Origin: an uncultured Bacteroidota bacterium
GTDB taxonomy: Bacteria; Bacteroidota; Bacteroidia; Chitinophagales; Chitinophagaceae
Direction of reading: 5' to 3'
Assembly (NCBI GenBank): GCA_903899675.1
Contig: CAIUKP010000335.1
Location: forward strand, 1 to 39,060
DNA length: 39,060 bases
Shown here: piece after piece, positions 23,146 through 31,210 of the stretch
Layout of the letters: the number at the start of each line of letters is the position of its first letter
Numbering within the stretch: the first letter of the stretch is position 1
The notes under the pieces: model-generated
Told to the model about the DNA's origin: nothing
The model's database searches: none
The model's input: only the letters and a program-made list of their open reading frames with translations
Program-made: the position numbers and the translations under genes

Positions 23146-25164
23146 CTATTTTTTGTAACCAATGCCCTCGTTGAATCTAAATAACGCATATCCCTTTTTC
23201 TCTTCATAGCCCGGCACATCCGAAAGCTGCGTTGCTGCTGCGTCTTCTGAAATGGGGGTAGTAAAAGGCATTTTACCAGATGGGTTAAACCGACCGGTAA
23301 TTACATCCAGCAGCGCATCTTGGGTTGATCCGAAAGTGGCCAGCACAGACTGAATATTTTTTTTGGTTTGTGCATTGTATATTTCATCAATCACCCATGG
23401 GTTGGTATAATTTATTACCAGGGTTGTTGGCTTTTTGGCAGTAAGGGCATTAATATATTTTACATCTACTGAGTTTTTCGAGAGTGCGAGGTAAAGGGGA
23501 CTGCCATCTGAATCGAACAGTGATTTTGAGCCTGGTGTAATCCACAGAATAATATGATCGGCTTCTTCGGGGGTGTTTACAAATGTAACCGGGTAAGAAC
23601 CGCTTGCATCATTATAAACGGTGCTAGCAGATCCGCCTCTTTTTTGGTAGTACGATTCAAAGTAAATTTTTGTCGGCTTATTCAGTGGCAGAACCTGCTG
23701 TTCATTTCTGAGCAGTACTATCGACTTGCGCATGGCAAGGTTGGCCCTCGCTTGAAATTGTGGGTTCCCTACAATTTTTTCAGCAGCATCTTCATTCACG
23801 TAGGGGTTTTCGAATAGTCCCAGTTGAAATTTTTCAATCAACAAGCGTTTTACCGATTCATTAATCAGCGATTCACTTACCATACCTTTTCTTACGGTTT
23901 CGAGCAGCTCAGTAGGGTCGGCGGTTCCGGAATATAAATTGATGCCGGCTTCCAGCGTTTTTTTGTATCGCTCTTGGATGCTTAGGTTTTCGGCACCCCA
24001 TGGCATCATTTCAATAGGGCCGGTATCGGAATTGATGATGCCTTTAAAGCCCAGGCTATCCCTTAATAGATCATGAATCACGGCTTTGTTGTACGCGTAG
24101 GCAATTTGTTCGTAGCGGGTATCTTTCGGAATAGAGTAATAGGGCATGATAGCCGATGTTCCGGCTTTGATGGCTGCCTTAAAGGGAATCAGGTTATTTT
24201 TAAAACGCCCACCGGGAAAGTGTTCATACTTGCCCCAGTCGAAATGCGGGTCTTGTCCGCCCACCCCGGCTCCACCTCCCGGAAAGTGTTTGGTGGTAAG
24301 GGCTACGGAGGAGGAAGACAGCCTAGGTCCTTGAAATCCTAACACAACTTCGGTAATCATGTTGGCAACCCAATTGGCATCCTCGCCAAAAGTGCCTTCT
24401 ATTCTTTGCCAACGGGGTTCGGTGCTGAGGTCTGCCATGTACATATATCCTTTCCGTAATCCAACCGCAGCCCATTCTTGTCGGGCGATATCGGCGAATT
24501 CTCTTACCAGCTTTAAATCGCGCATGGCAGATAATCCCAGCTCACCAGGCCAGGTAGAAAAAGTGGTTTTGCCTACACTCAGTCCAATAGAGGCATCTTT
24601 GGTTATATGATTCCGAGGGTTAGAAGCAATAATAGCGGGTATTCCCAGCGGCTCACTTTCACAGAGAGCTTGTAATTTATTCGTCCATTCGGCAGTAATT
24701 CTTGCACTCACATTGGCGCGCATAATAAAATGTCGCAGATGAAATTGGCGAATACCCTTGGTGCTGCCAGCCGCCATCATATTTGGGGGCAGCGGTTTTC
24801 GGGTAAACATATTAATGCTTTGCACCAGATCTTCCTCATTAAAATCACTAGTGATAGGCTCTTTATTTTTAGGACCTTCAAACGACCAATCATTTTTTAA
24901 ACGGGCCGAGCTAATCAGCATAAATCCAACTTTTTCTTCTAACGACATTTGAGTTAATAAATTAGCCGCTCTGGTATCCGCCGGCAGGCGCCAATCTTCG
25001 TATGCATCTAGTTGTCCGTTTTTATTTAAATCCTTAAACTGCTTTCCTTGGATGGTAAGTAATTTTGCCGCCCGATACCCCAATGTTGGCTGTTGGGCAT
25101 TTAGAGAAACTGCACTCAATAAAAGTGCAAGTGGTAAACAGCAAATTCGGCCTAGCGTATTCAT
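23146..25164 (-). CDS. Secreted glycoside hydrolase family 3 protein (beta-glucosidase/N-acetylhexosaminidase type)
   Basis: A 672-residue exported enzyme. Signal peptide: MNTLGRICCLPLALLLSAVSLNAQ. A calcium-loop-like KDLNKNGQLDAYEDW (44-58) follows. The GH3 barrel has TQMSLEEKVGFML, MADLSTEPRWQRIEGTFGED (243-262), a KHFPG substrate loop at 292-296 and the nucleophile Asp380 in GFKGIINSDTG. The second domain runs from about 470 (ANLAMRKSIVLLRNEQQVLPL) to the C-terminus (FNPSGKMPFTTP). There is no fibronectin-III domain at the end, unlike BglX-type enzymes. The substrate is probably a beta-glucoside or similar glycan, but cannot be fixed from sequence. Monocistronic by position. Confidence 0.88.
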   Translation of the reverse strand: MNTLGRICCLPLALLLSAVSLNAQQPTLGYRAAKLLTIQGKQFKDLNKNGQLDAYEDWRLPADTRAANLLTQMSLEEKVGFMLISSARLKNDWSFEGPKNKEPITSDFNEEDLVQSINMFTRKPLPPNMMAAGSTKGIRQFHLRHFIMRANVSARITAEWTNKLQALCESEPLGIPAIIASNPRNHITKDASIGLSVGKTTFSTWPGELGLSAMRDLKLVREFADIARQEWAAVGLRKGYMYMADLSTEPRWQRIEGTFGEDANWVANMITEVVLGFQGPRLSSSSVALTTKHFPGGGAGVGGQDPHFDWGKYEHFPGGRFKNNLIPFKAAIKAGTSAIMPYYSIPKDTRYEQIAYAYNKAVIHDLLRDSLGFKGIINSDTGPIEMMPWGAENLSIQERYKKTLEAGINLYSGTADPTELLETVRKGMVSESLINESVKRLLIEKFQLGLFENPYVNEDAAEKIVGNPQFQARANLAMRKSIVLLRNEQQVLPLNKPTKIYFESYYQKRGGSASTVYNDASGSYPVTFVNTPEEADHIILWITPGSKSLFDSDGSPLYLALSKNSVDVKYINALTAKKPTTLVINYTNPWVIDEIYNAQTKKNIQSVLATFGSTQDALLDVITGRFNPSGKMPFTTPISEDAAATQLSDVPGYEEKKGYALFRFNEGIGYKK

Positions 25165-25352
25165 AATAAAGTAAATGGGTGCACTTAAAGCTATTTAGTT
25201 TTCTGATTCGGCAAGTTCAATAAATGCGAAAACGATTTCGGCTATCGATATACTATCTTATTATAATAAATAACATTGGGTGCATCCGGTTAGGGGCATA
25301 AAAAAAGTCACTCAAAAGTGACTGCAGCTAGAATCAATAAACGGCAAAGCGA
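25165..25352. other. Upstream region of the GH3 gene, with the small-ORF terminator
   Basis: 188 bases between the GH3 start and the small ORF. It is AT-rich, presumably carries the GH3 promoter on the minus strand, and contains the minus-strand terminator at 25299-25323. No other gene seen. Confidence 0.4.
25299..25323 (-). terminator. Intrinsic terminator downstream of the small ORF
   Basis: On the minus strand a perfect 7-bp stem (AGTCACT 25323-25317 paired with AGTGACT 25312-25306) closes a four-base loop and runs into seven T residues. It lies 29 bases after the stop of the small ORF at 25353-25433 and would also end read-through from the OmpA gene. Confidence 0.75.
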
Positions 25353-25433
25353 CTATTCAAATTCCAGTTCGTTCATGTTGTACTCCCAGCTAAAAATCAG
25401 CTCAGAAGTCGCTTGTTTTTTGTTAGTTGTCAT
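25353..25433 (-). CDS. Candidate 26-residue small protein/peptide of unknown function
   Basis: A 26-codon ORF starting with ATG at 25433 and ending TAG at 25353. The peptide begins MTTNKKQATSE, has a central aromatic core LIFSWEYNM, and ends with acidic NELEFE. It is thus basic at the N-terminus and acidic at the C-terminus. It has no signal peptide, no Cys, and no recognisable modification motif, and no peptide-modifying enzyme is adjacent. Support is its position: it stands alone in a 528-base gap between two same-strand genes and is followed by a clean intrinsic terminator. It could be a true small protein, a leader peptide, or chance; I do not recognise a family. Confidence 0.45.
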   Translation of the reverse strand: MTTNKKQATSELIFSWEYNMNELEFE

Positions 25434-25692
25434 TGGTATATTTTTAATTGTTTTTATTTGATTTCAGTACAATACCTACTTACTTTTTATGCAAATAAGA
25501 TGCCAAAACAAAGTGGTTCGTTGCCCAGTTGCTACAATTGGGATGAACGGTAATTTACAAAATCAATCGTCTAAATATAATTAACAAAAGATTCAACAAA
25601 AGGTTGCAAAAAGGCAGTAAAAAAATCTAAAAACAGCAAATAGATGCAGAAAATAGCAAAATCGCGGGTTTTTATGCCTAAAGTAGCAGGAA
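25434..25692. other. Intergenic region between the OmpA-domain gene and the small ORF, with an inverted repeat
   Basis: 259 AT-rich bases. The main structure is an inverted repeat at 25516-25548: an inner 8-bp stem (CCCAGTTG/CAATTGGG, loop CTA) and an outer 6-bp stem (GTTCGT/ATGAAC) separated by a two-base bulge. It lacks a T tract, so it is not an obvious terminator; it may be an operator or an RNA structure upstream of the small ORF. No gene seen. Confidence 0.4.
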
Positions 25693-26526
25693 TCAGCGTT
25701 TGATAATAACAAACTCCACCCTTCTGTTCGTTTCCCGATCTTTATCGGTTATTTCCTCGGCAATAATTTTTTTACTGGCACCCATGCCTTTATAGGATAG
25801 ACGGCCGCTGCTGATTCCGTTATTAATTAAGAACAGGTAAATTTCATGGGCCCGGTTGCGGGAGAGCACTTTTTCACCGGTGTCGATATCCAGTCCGTCT
25901 TCAGTTATTTCGGCACAGCAGATATGGCCCCTGATTTCAACTTGTAGGGTGGGGTTGTTTTTCATCACTTCCAACACCTCATTTAGCGTTGGCAGAGCAG
26001 AGGGTAAGAGGATATGTCGTCCCCCTTCGAAGTTGAGGTTATTGAGAATGATGTTGGATTTTCCTTCTTTGATTTGTTCCTGCAAGGCTTTTACGGGAGG
26101 GGCGGGAATGTCAACAGCTGTTTGTACAATTCCGGTAATTTCAACAACTCGGTTGAGTTGGTTTCTGGCTGCGACATGTAATTCCTGTTCGGCAATCGGA
26201 CTCCTTTTTCCCAGCGCAACTCTTTTAGTGATTTGAGCTGGAGCAACACCGAGCTCCAACAAATATTTTTCTACTGCCGCCACTCTGCGGGCTGCCAGGG
26301 AATCATTGTAAACAAAATTACCTCGGATATCGGTTCTGCCGGTAAGGGTAATGCCGGAAATACTTTTATAATCGGCAGCTAATTTCTGTAGCGTTGCGGC
26401 TGAAACAGGCATAATTACTGACTGGTCAAAATCGAAATAGATTTTTCCGAGTATGCCTTCTGTTTGCGAAATAGCGCTAACGGAAATAATACTGCATAGC
26501 ACAAAGGCCAATGTTTTTGCTAACAT
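25693..26526 (-). CDS. Periplasmic protein with two OmpA-like peptidoglycan-binding domains
   Basis: A 277-residue protein with signal peptide (MLAKTLAFVLCSIISVSAISQ). Two OmpA C-terminal-like domains are visible. The first (about 28-132) has IYFDFDQSVIMPVSAATLQKLA and NDSLAARRVAAVEKYLLELG. The second (about 160-277) has LNFEGGRHILLPSALPTLNEVLEVMKNNPTLQVEIRGH and ends LSRNRAHEIYLFLINNGIS ... DRETNRRVEFVI. The second carries a CC pair after the GH, possibly structural. There is no barrel domain and no lipobox. It is probably a soluble or envelope-tethered peptidoglycan binder. It lies 46 bases downstream of the dioxygenase gene on the same strand, so co-transcription is possible. Confidence 0.85.
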   Translation of the reverse strand: MLAKTLAFVLCSIISVSAISQTEGILGKIYFDFDQSVIMPVSAATLQKLAADYKSISGITLTGRTDIRGNFVYNDSLAARRVAAVEKYLLELGVAPAQITKRVALGKRSPIAEQELHVAARNQLNRVVEITGIVQTAVDIPAPPVKALQEQIKEGKSNIILNNLNFEGGRHILLPSALPTLNEVLEVMKNNPTLQVEIRGHICCAEITEDGLDIDTGEKVLSRNRAHEIYLFLINNGISSGRLSYKGMGASKKIIAEEITDKDRETNRRVEFVIIKR

Positions 26527-26572
26527 AGGTAGGATTTATATACGTAAAGATAGTTACCCTGTGGGTTCATTG

Positions 26573-27556
26573 TTACCAGGGGGAAAGTCCTAACAATTTT
26601 TTACCTAAATCATTTAATTCGGCGGTTGCATACCGGGTTTTTTCCCAATTGCGGGGATCGCCCGGAAAGGCATATCCTTCAGGTGCTATGCGGTTTTGCC
26701 AGGACTGAACTCTCCATTGTTTGAGTACCTCATTATCTTCTTCGGCAGGCATCATGGATAAATATTGTGCGATGCGTACTTTATCCTTACTCAGGTTCGG
26801 ACGAATGCCATGGGGTTCAAGGCTGTTGAAAATAAGCAGGTCTCCGGCTTCGAGGGGTACTTTTACCAAATCAAATCCGCTTACATCGGGCATAAAATGA
26901 TTTCGGTCGGCCGGTTGGGTAAGTTTCCAGGTGTTGAAATTTCTGTATAATTCTGGCACACATTGAAATCCGCCCATATTTTCATCTGTTTGATCGGCAA
27001 GCGCCAATACTCCCTGAACATTTACCGGTTTGGTTTCCGGATCATAATCCCAATGAATAAACCCTTTGTACTCAAATCCAGGCTGAATTGGGAAATTCAG
27101 GTTGGCACGGTCGATGCTTACCCATAATTTTTCTGTACCCCAGATATCTACAAATGCGTCGTACACTCTTTGTACCTGACGATTATTCCAAAGATGCTGG
27201 TGATTATATACTTCTACCATTCCGGTATTGGCCAGTTCCTTCATTTTCATTTCGGCACGCGGGGGTGTATACCAAGTGGCAGGATTTGCCGGATCTTTCT
27301 CTTCAAATTCCCATAAAAATGCGGCAGTGGCTGCAGCCTGTTCTTTAGAAACGGCTTGTTTGATTACCACATATCCATTGTGCTTCCAAAAATGCCAATC
27401 ATCTTCGCTTAATACCCGCAATGGTTTTCCATTACTTCGGTCGTTCAGCTGAATCGCACTGCTTTTGGCGGTAGAGGGATTGCCAGGAATATCTTTATGT
27501 GCATTGGTTGGGGCCATGGTGGGTACCATCGTGGGCACCATTGTTTTTTGTTCCAT
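26573..27556 (-). CDS. Phytanoyl-CoA dioxygenase (PhyH) family Fe(II)/2-oxoglutarate oxygenase
   Basis: A 327-residue cytosolic non-haem iron oxygenase. The facial triad is visible as His168-x-Asp170 (FIHWDYDPE) and His249 (SLEPHG), with the 2-oxoglutarate-binding Arg252 (GIRPN). The start of the fold is LSEDDWHFWKHNGYVVIKQAVSKEQ. The N-terminus is odd: MEQKTMVPTMVPTMAPTNAH has three VPT/APT repeats and a disordered segment to about residue 45. Substrate unknown; bacterial members hydroxylate lipids, amino acids or small metabolites. It starts 18 bases after the stop of the ceramidase-like gene, so the two form an operon. Confidence 0.85.
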   Translation of the reverse strand: MEQKTMVPTMVPTMAPTNAHKDIPGNPSTAKSSAIQLNDRSNGKPLRVLSEDDWHFWKHNGYVVIKQAVSKEQAAATAAFLWEFEEKDPANPATWYTPPRAEMKMKELANTGMVEVYNHQHLWNNRQVQRVYDAFVDIWGTEKLWVSIDRANLNFPIQPGFEYKGFIHWDYDPETKPVNVQGVLALADQTDENMGGFQCVPELYRNFNTWKLTQPADRNHFMPDVSGFDLVKVPLEAGDLLIFNSLEPHGIRPNLSKDKVRIAQYLSMMPAEEDNEVLKQWRVQSWQNRIAPEGYAFPGDPRNWEKTRYATAELNDLGKKLLGLSPW

Positions 27557-27574
27557 ATTGCCAGGGGTAAGTAA

Positions 27575-28810
27575 TTATTTAATTAGATTTTGTAGTGTTT
27601 CTCGAATAATTGCCATGGTTTGAGGTCCCACACTCATACTGGTTAGATACTGGCTATGCGGAATGGTATTGCCGGTTTCAAAAAAACTGGGCTTAAGAAT
27701 ATAACCCAGGGCATCCTGTGAAAGACCCAAGATCATTTTTGGTCCGGTATTTTTCATCAGTCCACGTGTACTTAAACTGAGCGCCGGAGAGGTTTCTCCG
27801 GGATGTGTGGCCATGGCAGCATTGCCGATAGCTGCATAGGCAATTTCAGAATCTACACTATCGCTAAAAACTCTTTTAACTACACCCGCTTGAGAAAGCT
27901 GTTGAAAGCCTTGATTCTGCAGCGGGAATTTCACTAACTGACGGCGAAACACCAATTGACTATTACTCAGGGTTTGTGGTTGTTTCAATCTGCTTACCAC
28001 ATAAGCACCTAACTTTTCGCCTATTTTCATTGCCTGTGCATGGCTTTTAGGTACGTCTTCGGGTTGCACCCATCCGCCGATGGCGCCCTGTAAAAATAAA
28101 TGGATACCGCCCTGAGCAGAGTCGGCATATCTATAATATCCACCCACGTAGTCGGCACTTGCGCCTGCAGCCACATCATCTAAAATAGTGGGGTGACAGG
28201 CAAAGTTTACCAGGGTTACAATGTTTTTATTCTGAGCATCTTTAAACTGAAGAATGGTGAGGGTTCTGTCGAGCAAGCCCGGTTCGGAAATATTTTTTAC
28301 CCAATCTTCTCCAAAACTGCCTACTGCATATCGTCCGATACCAGAGCGGCGGGTATTCCAGGCTTTTTGCAAAGCAACTACGGCCTGGTTTACTATTTTT
28401 TTCATGTGGGCCTCATTTACACCACTATGCATAAGGTCTTTTCCCCATAGCCCTACCACATCCGGACCAGAGTGGGTATGGGTAGATGACATAATAATTT
28501 GTTGAGCCGGAAAACCAGGAATTGCTTTGGCCACTTTCTCGCGGATTTCTTGCAGCTGCGGATACATCAAGCCAATACAATCAAAGGTTAGCATACCTAT
28601 ACTGGTTTGATTGTTACTGATAACAACCGCCTTTACATATAAATTATCGGCTACCTCAATAAACTTTCGGTTGTTTTTTCCACCGGCGAAATACAGGCTA
28701 TCGCTATCGGGATTAATGTTTTCTTGAGCAGCTCCTACCCGAAAGGTTTGGGCATTCATTTGGAAAGTAAGCAGGGTGGCAAGTACAGCCAGGAAAAGGC
28801 TTTTTTTCAT
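27575..28810 (-). CDS. Neutral/alkaline ceramidase-like exported hydrolase
   Basis: A 411-residue protein with signal peptide MKKSLFLAVLATLLTFQMNAQ. It aligns by eye with the N-terminal catalytic domain of neutral ceramidases (PF04734). Marks are FRVGAAQENINP, VVISNNQTSIGMLTFDCIGL, the zinc motif MSSTHTHSGPD near residue 110 and a second His in NFACHPTI. Full neutral ceramidases are over 600 residues; the C-terminal immunoglobulin-like domain is absent, so substrate range may differ. Many Bacteroidota make sphingolipids, giving a possible endogenous substrate; this is inference. Probable first gene of an operon with the PhyH-family gene. Confidence 0.8.
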   Translation of the reverse strand: MKKSLFLAVLATLLTFQMNAQTFRVGAAQENINPDSDSLYFAGGKNNRKFIEVADNLYVKAVVISNNQTSIGMLTFDCIGLMYPQLQEIREKVAKAIPGFPAQQIIMSSTHTHSGPDVVGLWGKDLMHSGVNEAHMKKIVNQAVVALQKAWNTRRSGIGRYAVGSFGEDWVKNISEPGLLDRTLTILQFKDAQNKNIVTLVNFACHPTILDDVAAGASADYVGGYYRYADSAQGGIHLFLQGAIGGWVQPEDVPKSHAQAMKIGEKLGAYVVSRLKQPQTLSNSQLVFRRQLVKFPLQNQGFQQLSQAGVVKRVFSDSVDSEIAYAAIGNAAMATHPGETSPALSLSTRGLMKNTGPKMILGLSQDALGYILKPSFFETGNTIPHSQYLTSMSVGPQTMAIIRETLQNLIK

Positions 28811-28907
28811 GAAATACTTCTTAATTCACCTAAAAATTACACAGATATTCTCATCCCGACAATAAAATTTGCACTTCTTTATTATCTTACTGCCCAAAAT
28901 CAATCAC

Positions 28908-30431
28908 ATGGCTGATAAAAGCAAATTATTAGAACTGGTACAAGCGGGATACAGCTTTAAGGGAGAACACGCAAAAATTGGACGTGCGATGTTCCAAGGG
29001 GAAGTGGTGCCAGATGCAGATATTTTTCTGCCTTTGAAAACGTTGAATCGGCATGGACTGATAGCGGGCGCAACGGGAACGGGTAAAACCAAAACCTTGC
29101 AGATGATAAGTGAGTGCCTGAGTGATAACAGTATTCCGGTATTATTGATGGATATTAAAGGCGACCTGAGCGGTATTGCTGCGGCTGGTGCTGCGAACGA
29201 CAAAATCACGTCGCGCTACCAATTGCTGGGGATGGATTATAAACCCGCTGCCTATCCGGTAGATTTGATGACGCTGAGCAATGAAAAAGGTATTCGGATG
29301 CGTGCCACAGTAAGCGAATTTGGTCCGGTTTTGCTTAGTAAAATTTTGGGATTGAATGATGTGCAAGGGGGATTGGTTGCGCTGATATTTAAGTATTGCG
29401 ACGATAACCAGATGCCCTTGCTGGATTTGAAAGATTTTATCAAAGTATTACAATATATAGGCGATGAAGGCAAGCAGGAAATAGAAAAAACCTATGGTAA
29501 AATTTCAACTACTTCTACCGGAACCATTTTGCGAAAAGTGATAGAGCTGCAACAGCAGGGTGCCGATCGGTTCTTTGGTGAAAAAAGTTTTGAAGTAGAC
29601 GATTTGCTTCGGATTAGTAATGATGGTAGAGGAATGGTGCATGTGTTACGCGTAACGGATATGCAAGACAGGCCCAAGTTGTTTTCAACTTTCATGTTGC
29701 AATTGCTGGCCGAGTTATATGCTACCCTACCGGAAGAGGGCGATTTAGATAAGCCCAAACTGGTTATGTTTATTGATGAAGCGCATTTGATTTTTAATGA
29801 AGCCAGCAGTGCTTTATTACAGCAATTAGAAACGGTTATTAAGTTGATTCGCTCCAAAGGGGTTGGTATTTTCTTCTGTACCCAAAACCCGCAGGATATT
29901 CCTGCTCCAATTTTGAGTCAGCTAGGATTAAAAATACAACATGCTTTGCGGGCATTTACGGCTGCAGACCGAAAAACCATTAAGCAGGCTGCCGAAAATT
30001 TTCCTATTACGGAGTTTTACAAAACGGATGAATTGTTAACGCAGCTGGGTATTGGGGAGGCCTTGGTAACCTTGTTGAATGAAAAGGGTATTCCTACGCC
30101 ATTGGTGCATACCATGCTCTGTTCTCCGCGCAGCAGAATGGATATTTTGTTGGATACCGAAATAGATCATTTGGTTGCCAATAGTAAGCTGGCTGCTAAA
30201 TATGCCAAGGAGATAGACAGTGATAGCGCCTATGAAATGCTAACCCGAAAATTAGAGCAGGCTGCTGCCGAGGCGCCACCTGAAGCAGAAAAACCGGCAG
30301 GTCGCACTGCCAAAGATCCTTCCTTCTTTGATAATCCGGTAGTGAAGCAGGTTGGAAGAACTGCTGCTAGTGTTATTACCAGAAGTTTACTGGGTGCTTT
30401 GGGGTTAACGGGCCGTTCTAGAAAAAGATAA
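28908..30431 (+). CDS. HerA/DUF853-like P-loop ATPase
   Basis: About 507 residues. The frame is open from TTG 28869, but ATG 28908 (MADKSKLLELV) is the natural start. It carries Walker A GATGTGKTKT near residue 65, VLLMDIKGDLSG, Walker B LVMFIDEAHLIFN, and the FFCTQNPQDIP segment, all typical of the HerA-FtsK-class DUF853 ATPases. The C-terminus is an Ala/Glu/Pro-rich linker followed by a basic tail (LTGRSRKR). No NurA partner nuclease lies next to it, so an archaeal-type end-resection pair is not supported. Role in bacteria is unclear. Divergent from the ceramidase-like gene. Confidence 0.88.
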   Translation: MADKSKLLELVQAGYSFKGEHAKIGRAMFQGEVVPDADIFLPLKTLNRHGLIAGATGTGKTKTLQMISECLSDNSIPVLLMDIKGDLSGIAAAGAANDKITSRYQLLGMDYKPAAYPVDLMTLSNEKGIRMRATVSEFGPVLLSKILGLNDVQGGLVALIFKYCDDNQMPLLDLKDFIKVLQYIGDEGKQEIEKTYGKISTTSTGTILRKVIELQQQGADRFFGEKSFEVDDLLRISNDGRGMVHVLRVTDMQDRPKLFSTFMLQLLAELYATLPEEGDLDKPKLVMFIDEAHLIFNEASSALLQQLETVIKLIRSKGVGIFFCTQNPQDIPAPILSQLGLKIQHALRAFTAADRKTIKQAAENFPITEFYKTDELLTQLGIGEALVTLLNEKGIPTPLVHTMLCSPRSRMDILLDTEIDHLVANSKLAAKYAKEIDSDSAYEMLTRKLEQAAAEAPPEAEKPAGRTAKDPSFFDNPVVKQVGRTAASVITRSLLGALGLTGRSRKR

Positions 30432-30458
30432 TCTTTCCGGCTTTTATACATTGAATAT

Positions 30459-30466
30459 TAGGTTTG
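30459..30466 (+). promoter_or_regulatory. -7 promoter box of the L,D-transpeptidase-like gene
   Basis: TAGGTTTG matches TAnnTTTG exactly. Transcription would begin near 30470, 18 bases before ATG 30488. It supports that start over the in-frame TTG at 30464, which overlaps the box. Confidence 0.5.
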
Positions 30467-30487
30467 TTTGCCGGTAATCGAACTCTT

Positions 30488-31192
30488 ATGAAATCTGCAT
30501 TGGCTGTTTTGTTGGTTGGGTTATTATCTGCTGCAAACGCGCACGCACAAAAAATTACCGCCCATCGCCTGCATCAACTAACGGTGCAAGAACATCCTGC
30601 TTTGTTGGCTACCCAACAGCTTATTATAGTGTGGCAACGCCCGGGTGATTCTTTGCATCAGGCTTGGCTCACTGCTTGGGAAAGAAAGGGAACCCACTGG
30701 AAAAAAATCAGGCATTCGGTTCGGGCTGCGGTGGGTAAAAATGGAATAGCGGCCGCCGGCACTAAAATAGAAGGCGATGGAAAAACGCCCTCCGGCTGGT
30801 ATAATTTGAGCAGATTGTTTAGTTATTTGTCCACCGTTCCCACTCAATTACCGGTAACCCAGCTAACCCAAGCGGATAAATGGATAGACGATCCGGCATC
30901 ACCTGCCTATAATCAATATGTTCGCGGTGAAACAACAGCAGCTTCCTATGAAAATTTACTTTTGAAAAGCGACGACTACAAATATTGCATGGTGATTGAA
31001 TACAACACACAGCCTGTTGTTCCAGGAAAAGGTAGTGCTATCTTTTTTCATTTGTCTAACCCTGAGATGTGGCCAACGGCGGGTTGTGTTGCCATTCCCG
31101 AAAAACATATGTTACCCATTTTAGAATGGATGCAGCCCAATCAGCAAAGGGTTATCTGGATATTGAATGGGTCTTCTGATTTTAAAAAGTAG
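30488..31192 (+). CDS. L,D-transpeptidase family (YkuD-like) exported protein
   Basis: About 234 residues with signal peptide MKSALAVLLVGLLSAANAHAQ; start at ATG 30488 because the longer frame begins in the promoter box. The YkuD-like signature is near residues 180-212: GKGSAIFFHL, then PTAGCVAIPEKHM with catalytic Cys200 and upstream His188. A DGKTPSGWYNLSRLF segment near 97, usual in the subgroup, precedes it. Family members form 3-3 cross-links or attach proteins to peptidoglycan in the periplasm. The subgroup is the YkuD_2/ErfK-like type without a LysM domain, so a non-cross-linking role is possible. Confidence 0.85.
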   Translation: MKSALAVLLVGLLSAANAHAQKITAHRLHQLTVQEHPALLATQQLIIVWQRPGDSLHQAWLTAWERKGTHWKKIRHSVRAAVGKNGIAAAGTKIEGDGKTPSGWYNLSRLFSYLSTVPTQLPVTQLTQADKWIDDPASPAYNQYVRGETTAASYENLLLKSDDYKYCMVIEYNTQPVVPGKGSAIFFHLSNPEMWPTAGCVAIPEKHMLPILEWMQPNQQRVIWILNGSSDFKK

Positions 31193-31210
31193 CAGGTGTA
31201 GTAAGTATTG

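Noticed and set aside
28908-30431. HerA-NurA DNA-end-resection or defence module
   Set aside because: The ATPase has the DUF853 layout and no NurA, Sir2 or other partner nuclease gene is adjacent.
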